From JANOGU01 sp964602115 (lineage in GTDB: Bacteria > Pseudomonadota > Alphaproteobacteria > Rhodobacterales > Rhodobacteraceae): a stretch of DNA of 16,007 bases. Below are positions 1 to 7,327 of the stretch, piece by piece. Each line of letters begins with the position of its first letter. Within the stretch, counting starts at the first letter, position 1. Made by a program: the position numbers and the translations under genes. The notes under the pieces were generated by a model that saw only the letters and a program-made list of their open reading frames with translations, was not told the origin of the DNA and made no database searches. The stretch spans positions 1 to 16,007 of the forward strand of contig CAZRQN010000061.1 in assembly GCA_964602115.1 (NCBI GenBank). The letters run 5' to 3'.

Positions 1-53
1 GCAGGGCGCTCATAACGCCTTGGTTGGGGGTTCAAGTCCCTCCGGGCCTACCA
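1..53 (+). tRNA. 3' part of a tRNA with anticodon CAU (Ile2 or elongator Met)
   Basis: The 5' acceptor strand and D arm lie off the left edge. What remains folds as a tRNA: anticodon stem GGGCG (4-8) with CGCCT (16-20), seven-base loop CTCATAA with CAT at 11-13, variable loop 21-25, T stem GGGGG (26-30) with CCCTC (38-42) around loop TTCAAGT, acceptor 3' strand CGGGCCT (43-49), discriminator A50 and an encoded CCA (51-53). CAU is used both by elongator tRNA-Met and by tRNA-Ile2, whose C34 is modified to lysidine. The loop and T-arm region resembles the Ile2 type as I remember it (TTGGT then GGTTCAAGTCC), so I lean to Ile2, but the missing 5' half is needed to decide. The facing regulator gene overlaps this tRNA on the opposite strand. 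Confidence 0.88.
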
Positions 54-699
54 TCTCCCCCGGGGAGAAATGGTCGGGGAAGAAGGCGGCGGCACAGGTC
101 ATCACCGTCGCCAGCGCTTCGCCGCGCGAATAGGGATCGCGCATCGTCATCAGGTCGAGCCAGACGCCCTCGACGGTCACGCGTAGCACCCGGGCGATGC
201 GGGCCGGATCGCCGCCGTGTCCCCCTTCGGCAAGAAGGTCGGCGCAAATCCCTTCCAGCGTACGGATATAGTCCTCGTCATTGGAGCCGCATTCCTGCTG
301 GTAAAGCGGACGCGACTGCGCCTCTCCCCAGAAACTGCACCAGGCCGAAAGCCGGGCGGGCGTGCAGATCCTCGGATTGAAATCCGCCTTCAGCATCGCC
401 TCCAGCCGCGCCGCCGGGACGGGGCCGGCGGCAGCCAGTTCCGCCATCCAGTTGGCCGAATACTCTTCGGCCAGATAGGCCATGGTCTCGGCCAGCAGCC
501 GTTCCTTGGTCTCGAAATGGAAGTTGACCAGACCGTGGCTCAGCCCGGCGCGGCGCGCCACGGCAGTCAGCGTGATGCGGGCGTAACCCATCTCCGCCAG
601 GACCTCGATGGTCGCCTCGATCAGCTGTACCCGCCGCGCCGAACGCGGCTGCTTGCGCGGAGGCGGCGGGAGGGCAGCGGTGGCGGGGTCGCTGGACAT
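10..699 (-). CDS. TetR-family transcriptional regulator, BetI-like
   Basis: Predicted DNA-binding repressor of 229 residues that probably controls the divergent operon in response to a small cationic ligand. An N-terminal TetR helix-turn-helix (motif ARRAGLSHGLVNFHFETKER) follows a proline-rich leader. The C-terminal half (ADFNPRICTPARLSAWCSFW, then EGVWLDLMTMRDPYSRGEAL) resembles the ligand domain of the choline-sensing repressor BetI. I start it at the ATG at 699-697, which has AGGA seven bases upstream; an in-frame GTG at 723-721 would add eight residues but has no visible ribosome site. The last 14 or so residues (VGPEGLEPPTKAL) are not a regulator sequence: they are the antisense translation of the tRNA at 1-53, a known kind of spurious C-terminal tail. 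The natural domain ends near residue 215. The stop codon is the complement of bases 10-12 in the tRNA anticodon loop. BetI itself is one possibility, but no betaine synthesis genes lie beside it. Confidence 0.86.
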   Translation of the reverse strand: MSSDPATAALPPPPRKQPRSARRVQLIEATIEVLAEMGYARITLTAVARRAGLSHGLVNFHFETKERLLAETMAYLAEEYSANWMAELAAAGPVPAARLEAMLKADFNPRICTPARLSAWCSFWGEAQSRPLYQQECGSNDEDYIRTLEGICADLLAEGGHGGDPARIARVLRVTVEGVWLDLMTMRDPYSRGEALATVMTCAAAFFPDHFSPGEMVGPEGLEPPTKAL

Positions 700-771
700 G
701 ATCGGGTCCTGCCTGTCGGACACGGGCGAAGATGTAAGCGCATTGGCGGGAAAGGAAAGAGCCTTGCGCGA

Positions 772-829
772 GGATTTTGATTGACAGGAAAATCAGAATC
801 CGCGCATTCTGACTGCGCAATCAAAATCC
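772..829. promoter_or_regulatory. Divergent operator with four GATTYTGATT-type half-sites
   Basis: A perfect 12-bp inverted repeat, GGATTTTGATTG (772-783) and CAATCAAAATCC (818-829), encloses a second one, TCAGAAT (793-799) and ATTCTGA (806-812). Read together these are four related half-sites in alternating orientation: GATTTTGATT plus strand 773-782, GATTCTGATT minus strand 791-800, CATTCTGACT plus strand 805-814, and GATTTTGATT minus strand 819-828. Start-to-start spacings are 18, 14 and 14 bases. The array lies between the TetR gene and the aminotransferase and is much more AT-rich than its surroundings. TetR dimers bind inverted repeats, so this is the likely operator, with two dimer sites or cooperative binding. 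That the neighbouring TetR binds here is inference. Confidence 0.72.
781..810 (+). promoter_or_regulatory. Candidate sigma-70 promoter for the catabolic operon
   Basis: A perfect TTGACA -35 hexamer (781-786) is followed 18 bases later by CATTCT (805-810), a weak -10 sharing three of six consensus bases. Both elements are embedded in the operator half-sites, so a bound repressor would block RNA polymerase directly. Transcription would start near 817, leaving a leader of about 50 bases before the ATG at 871. The -10 is poor and the actual start site is unknown. Confidence 0.45.
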
Positions 830-870
830 GGCGGCCCCGACACCGCCCTCACGGGCGAAGCACGCGCACC

Positions 871-1974
871 ATGCCAGCACCACGCAACCTCGCCCGATCC
901 AACGCCCAGTACCGCAAGGCCGTGACCCGCCTGCCGCTCGGCGTCGCCTCGACCTTTCGCTACTGGGGCGAGGACCGCACCGTCTATGTCGCGCGCGGCA
1001 AGGGCGCCCGGGTCTGGGACATCGACGGCAATTGCTACATCGACTATCGGCTCGGCTATGGCCCGGCGATCCTCGGCCATGCCGACGACCGGGTGGATGC
1101 GGCGGCCCGGCGGGGGATGGAGGTCGGCGGCGTCTTCGCCATGTCNNNNNNNNNNNNNNNNNNNNNNNNNNNNNNNNNNNNNNNNNNNNNNNNNNNNNNN
1201 NNNNNNNNNNNNNNNNNNNNNNNNNNNNNNNNNNNNNNNNNNNNNCTGGAGCGGCTGTTCCGCGACCATGGCGACCGGCTGGCGGCGATGCTGATCGAGC
1301 CGATCCAGGGCAATTGCTGCTCGATCTCGGCCCGGGCCGACTATGTCCGCCGGGCGCGCGAGCTTTGCACCCTGCACGGTGCCCTGCTCATCATCGACGA
1401 GGTGAAGACCGGCTTCCGCGTCGCGCGTGGCGGGGTGCAGTCGCTGCTGGGCGTCGTGCCGGACATCGCCACCTTCGCCAAGGCACTGGCCAATGGCTAT
1501 CCGATCTCGGCGCTCGCCGGGCGCGAGGAGGTCATGCGCGCGATCCGGCCCGGCGGCGCGGCGCATGGCGGCACCTATACCGCCCATGCCGTCAGCCTTG
1601 CCGCCGCCGAGGAATGTCTGCGCATCCTCGACGAGACCCCGGCGCTCGCGACGATCGCCGCCTATGGCGAGCGGCTGAAATCCGGGCTTTCGGCGATCCT
1701 GGCGCGGCGCGGGGTGCCGCACAGCTTCACCGGCCATCCCTCGATGTTCGGCCTGTTCTTCGCCGAGACCCCGCCGGACAACTACCGCGACTGGAAACGC
1801 TCCGACTACACGCTCTATGACCGGGTGGCCCATCACCTGCATGACCTGATGATCCTCTGCGAGCCCGACAGCCGCGAGCCGTGGTTCATCTGCGAGGCGC
1901 ATGACGAGAACTGTCTGGCCGAAACGCTTTCGGCCTTTGAAACCGCGCTCGACATGGCATTGTCCGAAACATGA
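871..1974 (+). CDS. Class-III PLP aminotransferase, glutamate-1-semialdehyde aminotransferase-like (internal assembly gap)
   Basis: Pyridoxal-phosphate enzyme of the class-III / HemL-type fold, probably transferring or shifting an amino group on a pathway intermediate. The N-terminus contains VWDIDGNCYIDYRLGYGPAILGH, typical of the family. After the gap come MLIEPIQGN, LLIIDEVKTGFR (Asp that contacts the PLP ring nitrogen) and FAKALANGYPISALAGR, whose Lys (codon 1480-1482) should form the Schiff base, then GGTYTAHAVSLAAA. I chose the ATG at 871. The frame is open back to a TTG at 781, but that lies inside the promoter/operator. The ribosome site is weak (GGCGAAG, 854-860). The 100-N run at 1146-1245 removes the segment carrying the phosphate-binding cup; only about 333 residues are resolved against a family norm near 425-450. 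Its stop overlaps the next ATG (ATGA). HemL proper is unlikely because the context is catabolic. Confidence 0.85.
   Translation: MPAPRNLARSNAQYRKAVTRLPLGVASTFRYWGEDRTVYVARGKGARVWDIDGNCYIDYRLGYGPAILGHADDRVDAAARRGMEVGGVFAMXXXXXXXXXXXXXXXXXXXXXXXXXXXXXXXXXXLERLFRDHGDRLAAMLIEPIQGNCCSISARADYVRRARELCTLHGALLIIDEVKTGFRVARGGVQSLLGVVPDIATFAKALANGYPISALAGREEVMRAIRPGGAAHGGTYTAHAVSLAAAEECLRILDETPALATIAAYGERLKSGLSAILARRGVPHSFTGHPSMFGLFFAETPPDNYRDWKRSDYTLYDRVAHHLHDLMILCEPDSREPWFICEAHDENCLAETLSAFETALDMALSET
1146..1245. other. Assembly gap of 100 N inside the aminotransferase gene
   Basis: Exactly 100 unknown bases, the conventional filler for a gap of unspecified length. The reading frames on both sides agree with this filler, so the true length should be 1 modulo 3 if the gene is intact. 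From the family length I estimate roughly 280-370 real bases here, more than 100. The missing part should encode the PLP phosphate-binding and ring-stacking region. Confidence 0.95.
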
Positions 1975-3578
1975 CCGACGCGGTGGTGATCGGGGCGGGG
2001 CACAACGGGCTGGTGGCGGCCTGCTATCTGGCGCGCGCCGGGATGCGCGTGACCGTGGTGGAAAAGAACGACTGGATCGGCGGGGCGGCGGTCAGCCGCG
2101 AGCTTTATCCGGGTTTTCTCTACTCCAACTGCTCCTATGTCGCCTCGCTGTTCCGGCCCGAGATCATGCGCGATCTGGAATTGCCGAAGCACGGGCTGCA
2201 GATCCTGCCCTATGAGGGCGGCGCGGTGTTCACCCGTCAGGGCGGCTATCTGGCGATGTTCCGTGACCACGACGCCAACCGCCGCGAGTTCGCGCGCTAT
2301 TCGGCGCGGGATGCCGAGGCCTATGACCGCTACAGCCGCGACATCCTGCGCTACTGCCGCTTCATCCGGCCGATGCTCTTCCGCACTCCGCCCGACCCGG
2401 CCTCCTTCCGCCCGCGCGACCTGAGAGAGATGGCATGGCTCGCCCGCAAGATGGGCGAGATGTCGGGGGCCGAAGCGGCGCGGATGGTGCGGTTCTGGAC
2501 GATGAGCGTCGCCGATTTCCTCGACGACTATTTCGAGCATCCGGTCATCAAGGCCTATCTGGCGGTGTCCGGCATCATCGGCACCGCGCTCGGGCCGATG
2601 TCGCCCGGCTCGGCCTATGTGCTGCTGCATCACTACATGGGCGATGTGGATGGCAATATCGGCGCCTGGGGCTTTGCCCGGGGTGGCATGGGCGCGATCA
2701 CCCGGGCGCTGACGGCCTCGCTGCGGGCGGCGGGCGGCGAGGTGCGGACCGGCAAGGCGGTGCGCCGCATCCTCGTCGCCGATGGCAAGGTGCGCGGGGT
2801 GGAGCTGGAGGACGGCGAGGAGGTTCTCGCGCCGCGCGTGCTGTCCGGCATGGATGTGAAGCGCACGGCGGCGGCAGTGGAAGAGCGGCACCTGCCGGAG
2901 GACTTCCGGCGCGGGGTCACGCGGTTCAAGACGCGGGGCTCGTCGGGCAAGCTCAACATCGCGCTCGATGCCGCCCCGGTGTTCACGGCCCTGCCCGAAG
3001 GCGCGCCGATGCTGAGGGGCGACCTGCATTTCACCGATTCGGTCGCACGGATGGAGCGGGCCTATGACGACTGGGTGGCCGGCCGTTTCTCGCGCGATCC
3101 GTTCCAGGACTGCATGATCCCGACGATGACCGATCCCTCGATGGTGCCACCGGACAAGCATTTCATGTCCTGCTTCGTCCAGTACGCCCCGCCCAGGATC
3201 AACGGCGGGCCATGGACCGACGCCGACCGCGACGCCTTCCGCGATACCTGTCTCGATCAGATCGAAACCTATGCACCCGGCTTCAGGAACAAGGTCTTGC
3301 ATGTCGAAGTTCGCACCCCGCGCGAACTGGAAGCCGAGGTCGGGCTGACCGAGGGCAACATCTTCCAGGGCGAGCTGACCTTCGACCAGCTGATGTTCAA
3401 CCGCCCCGTCCCGGGATGGGCGCAGTACCGGATGCCGGTGCGCGGCCTGTGGCTCTGCGGCTCCTCCGCCCATCCCGGCGGCGGGGTGATGGGCGCGCCG
3501 GGGCGCAACGCGGCGGCCGAGGTGCTGGCCGAGGCGAAGCGGGGCAGCGACATGCGGGATGCCTATGCCGTCCTCTGA
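1971..3578 (+). CDS. FAD-dependent oxidoreductase, PYROXD2 / phytoene-desaturase-like (first of tandem pair)
   Basis: Flavoprotein of 535 residues with a Rossmann dinucleotide fold at the extreme N-terminus: GAGHNG at residues 8-13, acidic E31 at the end of the second strand for the FAD ribose, then GGAAVS. The second conserved FAD segment lies near the C-terminus (GLWLCGSSAHPGGGVMG, followed by GRNAA). The middle has the GAWGFARGGMGAITRAL segment usual in this amine-oxidase/desaturase superfamily. These enzymes oxidise C-N or C-C single bonds using FAD; the PYROXD2 subgroup has no well-defined substrate. It begins at an ATG overlapping the upstream stop (ATGA) and ends 20 bases inside the next gene. 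Carotenoid synthesis is unlikely because no carotenoid genes are present. In this context oxidation of an amine or saturated side chain is a better guess. Confidence 0.88.
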   Translation: MTDAVVIGAGHNGLVAACYLARAGMRVTVVEKNDWIGGAAVSRELYPGFLYSNCSYVASLFRPEIMRDLELPKHGLQILPYEGGAVFTRQGGYLAMFRDHDANRREFARYSARDAEAYDRYSRDILRYCRFIRPMLFRTPPDPASFRPRDLREMAWLARKMGEMSGAEAARMVRFWTMSVADFLDDYFEHPVIKAYLAVSGIIGTALGPMSPGSAYVLLHHYMGDVDGNIGAWGFARGGMGAITRALTASLRAAGGEVRTGKAVRRILVADGKVRGVELEDGEEVLAPRVLSGMDVKRTAAAVEERHLPEDFRRGVTRFKTRGSSGKLNIALDAAPVFTALPEGAPMLRGDLHFTDSVARMERAYDDWVAGRFSRDPFQDCMIPTMTDPSMVPPDKHFMSCFVQYAPPRINGGPWTDADRDAFRDTCLDQIETYAPGFRNKVLHVEVRTPRELEAEVGLTEGNIFQGELTFDQLMFNRPVPGWAQYRMPVRGLWLCGSSAHPGGGVMGAPGRNAAAEVLAEAKRGSDMRDAYAVL

Positions 3579-5049
3579 GGTCATCGTCATTGGCGCCGGC
3601 GTGAACGGCCTGGCCTGCGCACTGCGGCTGGCCGGCGCGGGGCGGAAGGTCATTGTGCTGGAGGCCTCTGCCACGCCGGGCGGCACGGCGGCGGTGATCG
3701 AGCCCGCGCCGGGGTTCCGCGCGCCTTTCGCGCATCTGCTTCAGGGGCCAGACCCAAGGGTCGCGCAGGCGGCAGGTGTGAATGTCGCCGCGCAAAGTCT
3801 TGTCACAACGTCACTTTCCGCGCAGGGCGCACATCGCGTGATCCGCGACGGCGTCGCCGAAGGTCCCGATACGGCGGCCTTCGCCACCCTGCACCGCCGC
3901 CTGTCGGAGATCGCCGGGGCGCTGGCGCCGCTGCGCCAGATGCCGCCGCCGGTCCTCGGGCGCGGCAACGAATGGGGGCGGCTGATGCGCATCGCCCTCG
4001 GCCTGCGCCGGCTCGGCGCGGCGGAGTTCCGCGAGGCCTTGCGGCTCCTTCTGACCAATGTCGCCGACGTGGCCGAGGACGAGCTGACCGACCCGCTGCT
4101 GCAAGGCGCGCTGGCCTTCGACGCTACGCTCGGCGCCTGGATGGGGCCGCGCAGCCCCAATTCGCTGATCCTGCTCCTCGACCGGCTGGCGCGCGGGCCG
4201 GTGTCGCTGCCGACCGGAGGCGCGCCGGGACTGGCCGCCGCCATGGCGCGGGCGGTGGACAGGGCCGGGGTGACGATCCGCTGCGATGCCCGCGTCTCGC
4301 GGATCGAGACCGATGGCGAGGCCGTCACCGGCGTGACCTTGGCCTCGGGCGAGACCCTGGCTGCGGGACTGGTCGTCTCCACCCTGCCGCCGGCCGCCAC
4401 GCTGCGCGGCCTCATCGGCCCGCGCCCGCTCGATGCCGGGCTCTACACCCGCCTGGGCCAGATCCGCGCCCGGGGCGCGGCGGCCAAGCTGACAGTCGCC
4501 CTGTCCGCCGCGCCGGACTTCCGGGGCGCCGACCTGCGCAACCGCCTGCTCGTCGCGCCTTCGGTGCCGGCGGTGGAGGCCGCCTGGACCCCGGTGAAAT
4601 ACGGCGAGGTGCCCGAACGCCCGGTGATGGAGATCACGCTGCCCTCCGCCCACCAACCCGGCTGGGCGCCGGAGGGGGGCCATGTCCTCTCCGCCGTGGT
4701 GCAGTTCGCCCCCCACTCCCCGGCGGACCGGGCGGCGGCCAAGGCGGCGTTCCTCGCCAACAGCCTGAAAGTGCTGGAAGATCACGCCCCTGGGATCGGC
4801 GAGATGATCCTCGCCGCCGATCTGATGATGCCCTGGGAGATCGAGGCGCGCTTCGGCCTGCCCTGCTGGCATGGCGCCGAGTTCAGCGTCGAGCAGATGC
4901 TGTTCCTGCGCCCGCTGCCGGAGCTGGCGCAGTACCAGACGCCGCTTGCCGGCCTTTGGCTCGCGGGTTCCGGCAGCCATCCGGGCGGCGGGCTCAACGG
5001 AACGGCGGGTTGGAACGCAGCCGGGCGCATCCTGGAGGCGCGGCCATGA
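3559..5049 (+). CDS. FAD-dependent oxidoreductase, PYROXD2-like (second of tandem pair)
   Basis: Flavoprotein of 496 residues, a diverged paralogue of the gene just upstream. It has GAGVNG at residues 12-17, E35 at the ribose-binding position, the mid-protein segment SLPTGGAPGLAAAMARAV, and the C-terminal FAD motif GLWLAGSGSHPGGGLNG followed by WNAAG. The shared pattern LAQYQTP-LAGLWLAGS versus WAQYRMP-VRGLWLCGS shows common ancestry with its neighbour. The start could be the ATG at 3559 or the one at 3565; both lie inside the upstream gene, so the pair is translationally coupled. The stop overlaps the next ATG (ATGA). The two proteins may form a complex or act on successive intermediates; the sequence does not say which. 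Confidence 0.87.
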   Translation: MPMPSSEVIVIGAGVNGLACALRLAGAGRKVIVLEASATPGGTAAVIEPAPGFRAPFAHLLQGPDPRVAQAAGVNVAAQSLVTTSLSAQGAHRVIRDGVAEGPDTAAFATLHRRLSEIAGALAPLRQMPPPVLGRGNEWGRLMRIALGLRRLGAAEFREALRLLLTNVADVAEDELTDPLLQGALAFDATLGAWMGPRSPNSLILLLDRLARGPVSLPTGGAPGLAAAMARAVDRAGVTIRCDARVSRIETDGEAVTGVTLASGETLAAGLVVSTLPPAATLRGLIGPRPLDAGLYTRLGQIRARGAAAKLTVALSAAPDFRGADLRNRLLVAPSVPAVEAAWTPVKYGEVPERPVMEITLPSAHQPGWAPEGGHVLSAVVQFAPHSPADRAAAKAAFLANSLKVLEDHAPGIGEMILAADLMMPWEIEARFGLPCWHGAEFSVEQMLFLRPLPELAQYQTPLAGLWLAGSGSHPGGGLNGTAGWNAAGRILEARP

Positions 5050-6218
5050 GGCACTGGGAAACGCCCCTCCGCCCGACGCCGTTCCACGCCCGGACGGCGA
5101 CCCTGAACCGGCTGAACCGCTGGGGCGCCTGGGCGGGCTGCACCACCGCGCTCTGCTTTGGCGATACGGCGATGGAGCATTCGGCGATCCGCAACGGCGC
5201 CACGCTCTATGACCTCTGCCCGATGGTCAAATACCGGATGAGGGGGCCGGAGGCGGAAGCCTTTCTCAACCGCCTGACGGTGCGGGATGTGGCGATGATG
5301 ACGCCCGGCGGGGTGCAGTACACGATCTGGTGCGATGACGAGGGCCATGTGCTCGATGACGGCACGCTCTTCCGCCTCGGCGCCGCCGACTACCGGCTGA
5401 CCTGTCAGGAGCGTCACCTGCCCTGGCTGCTCGATTCGGCGGCGGGTTTCGATGTCGCCATCGCCGACGAGACCGAGGCGCTGGCGGCGCTCGCCCTGCA
5501 AGGGCCGTGCGCGGCCTCGGTCCTGCGTGCGCTCGGCTGCGGCATCGAGGGGCTGAAGCCGTTCCGCTTCGTGACCGTCAGCATCGCCGGGACGCAGGTG
5601 CTGCTCTCCCGCACCGGCTTTACCGGCGATCTGGGCTATGAACTCTGGTTCGATCCCGCCGCCGCCCTGCCCGTCTGGGATGCGCTCATCACGGCGGGCG
5701 CGCCCTGGGGCACCCGGCCGGTCGGGTCGGATGCGCTGGGCCTCGCCCGGCTGGAGGCCGGGTTCCTGATCGCCAACCAGGATTTCACCCCCGCCGAACA
5801 GGCGCTGCGCGAGGATCGGGCCCGCACGCCCTGGGAGCTGGGCCTCGGCTGGCTGGTCGATCTGGAGAAGGGCCCGTTCACCGGCCGCCGGGCGCTCGCC
5901 GCGAAGAAGGACAGGCCGCGCTGGCTGACGCTGGGGCTCGATGTCGCAGGCAATGTTCCGGCCGAGGGCGCGGTTCTCTACCACAACCGCAAGACCGAGG
6001 CCGGCGTGGTCACCGCCGCCGCCTGGTCCCCGGTGCTCAAGGCCAATATCGCCATCGCCCAGGTGGCCGCGCGCCATGCCGGAGGCGAGAACCTCTGGGC
6101 GGAAATCTACGCCCTGCGCGAGTTGCGCTACGAGAAGCTGATGGTTCCCGTCCGCCCGGTGCCGCGCCCGTTCTTCAACCCCGCCCGCCGCCGGACGACC
6201 CCGCCGGAGGCCTTCTGA
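5046..6218 (+). CDS. GcvT / DmdA-like folate-dependent aminomethyltransferase-family protein
   Basis: Protein of 390 residues with the GcvT fold: an N-terminal folate-binding domain (roughly 35-280; LYDLCPMVKYRMRGPEAEAFLNRL, then HVLDDGTLFRL and TGFTGDLGYELW with E199 at the usual folate-contacting position) and a C-terminal GCV_T_C barrel (roughly 290-370, ending VPRPFFNP). Members transfer a methyl or methylene group from an amine or sulfonium compound to tetrahydrofolate. They include GcvT, the folate domains of dimethylglycine and sarcosine oxidases, and the DMSP demethylase DmdA. Here it stands alone, without a fused oxidase, but next to two flavoproteins that could supply the oxidation. 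This fits disposal of a methyl group from the substrate. It begins ATGA on the previous stop and its own stop shares one base with the next ATG. Whether it is DmdA itself cannot be judged by eye. Confidence 0.85.
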   Translation: MRHWETPLRPTPFHARTATLNRLNRWGAWAGCTTALCFGDTAMEHSAIRNGATLYDLCPMVKYRMRGPEAEAFLNRLTVRDVAMMTPGGVQYTIWCDDEGHVLDDGTLFRLGAADYRLTCQERHLPWLLDSAAGFDVAIADETEALAALALQGPCAASVLRALGCGIEGLKPFRFVTVSIAGTQVLLSRTGFTGDLGYELWFDPAAALPVWDALITAGAPWGTRPVGSDALGLARLEAGFLIANQDFTPAEQALREDRARTPWELGLGWLVDLEKGPFTGRRALAAKKDRPRWLTLGLDVAGNVPAEGAVLYHNRKTEAGVVTAAAWSPVLKANIAIAQVAARHAGGENLWAEIYALRELRYEKLMVPVRPVPRPFFNPARRRTTPPEAF

Positions 6219-7327
6219 TGTCGCCGCGCCTGCCCGCCACCCGGCCCGGCCTGCCGCGATCCGCCTATGTCTCGCCCCAGGCCTTCGCCGCCGACCAGCG
6301 CCTGTGGCAGCGGGAATGGGTCTCGGCCGGGCGGCTGGCGGACCTGCCCCCCGGCACCATGCGCGGGATCACCATCGGCGGGGCGCCGGTGTTCCTCGTG
6401 CGCACGGCCGACGGGGTGCTGCGCGCCTTCCACAACACCTGCCGCCACCGGGGCGCCGAGATCTGCACCGGCGAGCGGCAGATGGGCCGGCTCATCACCT
6501 GCCCCTACCATGCCTGGGCATATGACACCTCGGGCCGGCTGGTCTCCACCGGCCCGGCGACCCCGGCGGCAGATTTCGACCGCGCCGCCCATGGGCTTAA
6601 GCCGGTGGCGCTGACCGAATGGGCGGGGTTCGTCTTCCTCTGCCTCGCCGACAGGCCGCCACCCTTCGCCCCCGATCTCGGCCTTGCCGCGCTTGATCCC
6701 TGGCCGATGGAGACCCTCGTCACCGGGCACCGGCACGAGCAGGTGATCGCCGCCAACTGGAAGGTGTTCTGGGAGAACTACAACGAATGCCTGCACTGCC
6801 CCGGCATCCACCGCAGCCTGACCGACATGGTGCCGGTCTATCGCCGCGGGATCATGTCGGAGGCCGAGGCCCCGGGCTGGGTGCCCGGCACGCCCCCCGG
6901 CCCGGCGCTGAAACCCGGGGCGCGGAGCTGGACCACGGACGGCAAGGCCTGCGGCCCGGAGTTTCCCGGGCTCGGAGAGGCCGAGCGGGCGGAGGGCTTC
7001 CGCTTCGTCACCGTCCTGCCCTCGACCTTCATCGTCGCCCATGTCGATTACGTCCGCGCCGTCCGCCTGACGCCGCTGGCGCCGGACCGCACGCTGCTGA
7101 CCGCCGAATGGCTCTTCGCCCCCGAAACGCTGGCCCAGCCCGGCTTTGACGCCGCCGGAGTCGCCGCCTTTGCCCTGACGGTGCTCGCCGAGGACGCCGC
7201 CGCCTGCGAGATGAACCAGCGCGGGCTCGCCTCCCCGGCCTTCGAGCGCGCGGCGCTGATGCCGGAGGAATTCGACATCGCCAACTTCCACCGCTGGCTT
7301 GCCGACCGCGAGGAGGGAACGTCATGA
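6218..7327 (+). CDS. Rieske non-heme iron oxygenase, alpha subunit (GbcA/CntA-type), first copy
   Basis: Catalytic subunit of 369 residues. The N-terminal Rieske domain binds a [2Fe-2S] cluster through C75 and H77 (NTCRHRGA) and C95 and H98 (TCPYHAW). The mononuclear iron site in the C-terminal domain is E190-x2-H193-x4-H198 (NECLHCPGIH), with the third ligand probably D326 in the AEDAAACEMNQRGLAS segment. Glu rather than Asp before the first His, and the Q-R-G-L-x-S tail, recall the quaternary-amine demethylases (glycine betaine GbcA, stachydrine Stc2, carnitine CntA). The likely reaction is O2-dependent hydroxylation of an N-methyl group with loss of formaldehyde. The start shares one base with the upstream stop (TGATG) and the stop overlaps the second copy. 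No reductase gene is visible. Confidence 0.9.
   Translation: MSPRLPATRPGLPRSAYVSPQAFAADQRLWQREWVSAGRLADLPPGTMRGITIGGAPVFLVRTADGVLRAFHNTCRHRGAEICTGERQMGRLITCPYHAWAYDTSGRLVSTGPATPAADFDRAAHGLKPVALTEWAGFVFLCLADRPPPFAPDLGLAALDPWPMETLVTGHRHEQVIAANWKVFWENYNECLHCPGIHRSLTDMVPVYRRGIMSEAEAPGWVPGTPPGPALKPGARSWTTDGKACGPEFPGLGEAERAEGFRFVTVLPSTFIVAHVDYVRAVRLTPLAPDRTLLTAEWLFAPETLAQPGFDAAGVAAFALTVLAEDAAACEMNQRGLASPAFERAALMPEEFDIANFHRWLADREEGTS

Noticed and set aside
1..53. tRNA 3' end as the attachment site of a genomic island carrying the operon
   Set aside because: I see no integrase and no second copy of the tRNA 3' end in the window, and codon usage matches throughout. It cannot be excluded beyond the edges.
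721..860. 11-bp direct repeat CACGGGCGAAG at 721-731 and 850-860 flanking the control region
   Set aside because: Short and GC-rich, so plausible by chance; the second copy may simply serve as a weak ribosome site. No target-site or mobile-element features accompany it.
781..870. N-terminal extension of the aminotransferase from TTG at 781
   Set aside because: It would translate the -35 box and operator array and has no family similarity; the ATG at 871 begins the conserved N-terminus.
1833..3686. Long minus-strand open frame (617 codons) opposite the first flavoprotein
   Set aside because: It is a GC-rich shadow: its translation is rich in His, Arg, Gly and Pro without family motifs, and it opposes a gene with clear FAD motifs.
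1971..5049. Phytoene desaturase / carotenoid genes
   Set aside because: The similarity is only to the wider FAD superfamily, and no crtB-, crtE- or crtY-like genes are present.
3972..6218. Long plus-strand frame joining out-of-frame flavoprotein sequence to the GcvT-like gene
   Set aside because: The first half is an out-of-frame shadow of the second flavoprotein; the GcvT-like protein starts at 5046 on an ATGA overlap.
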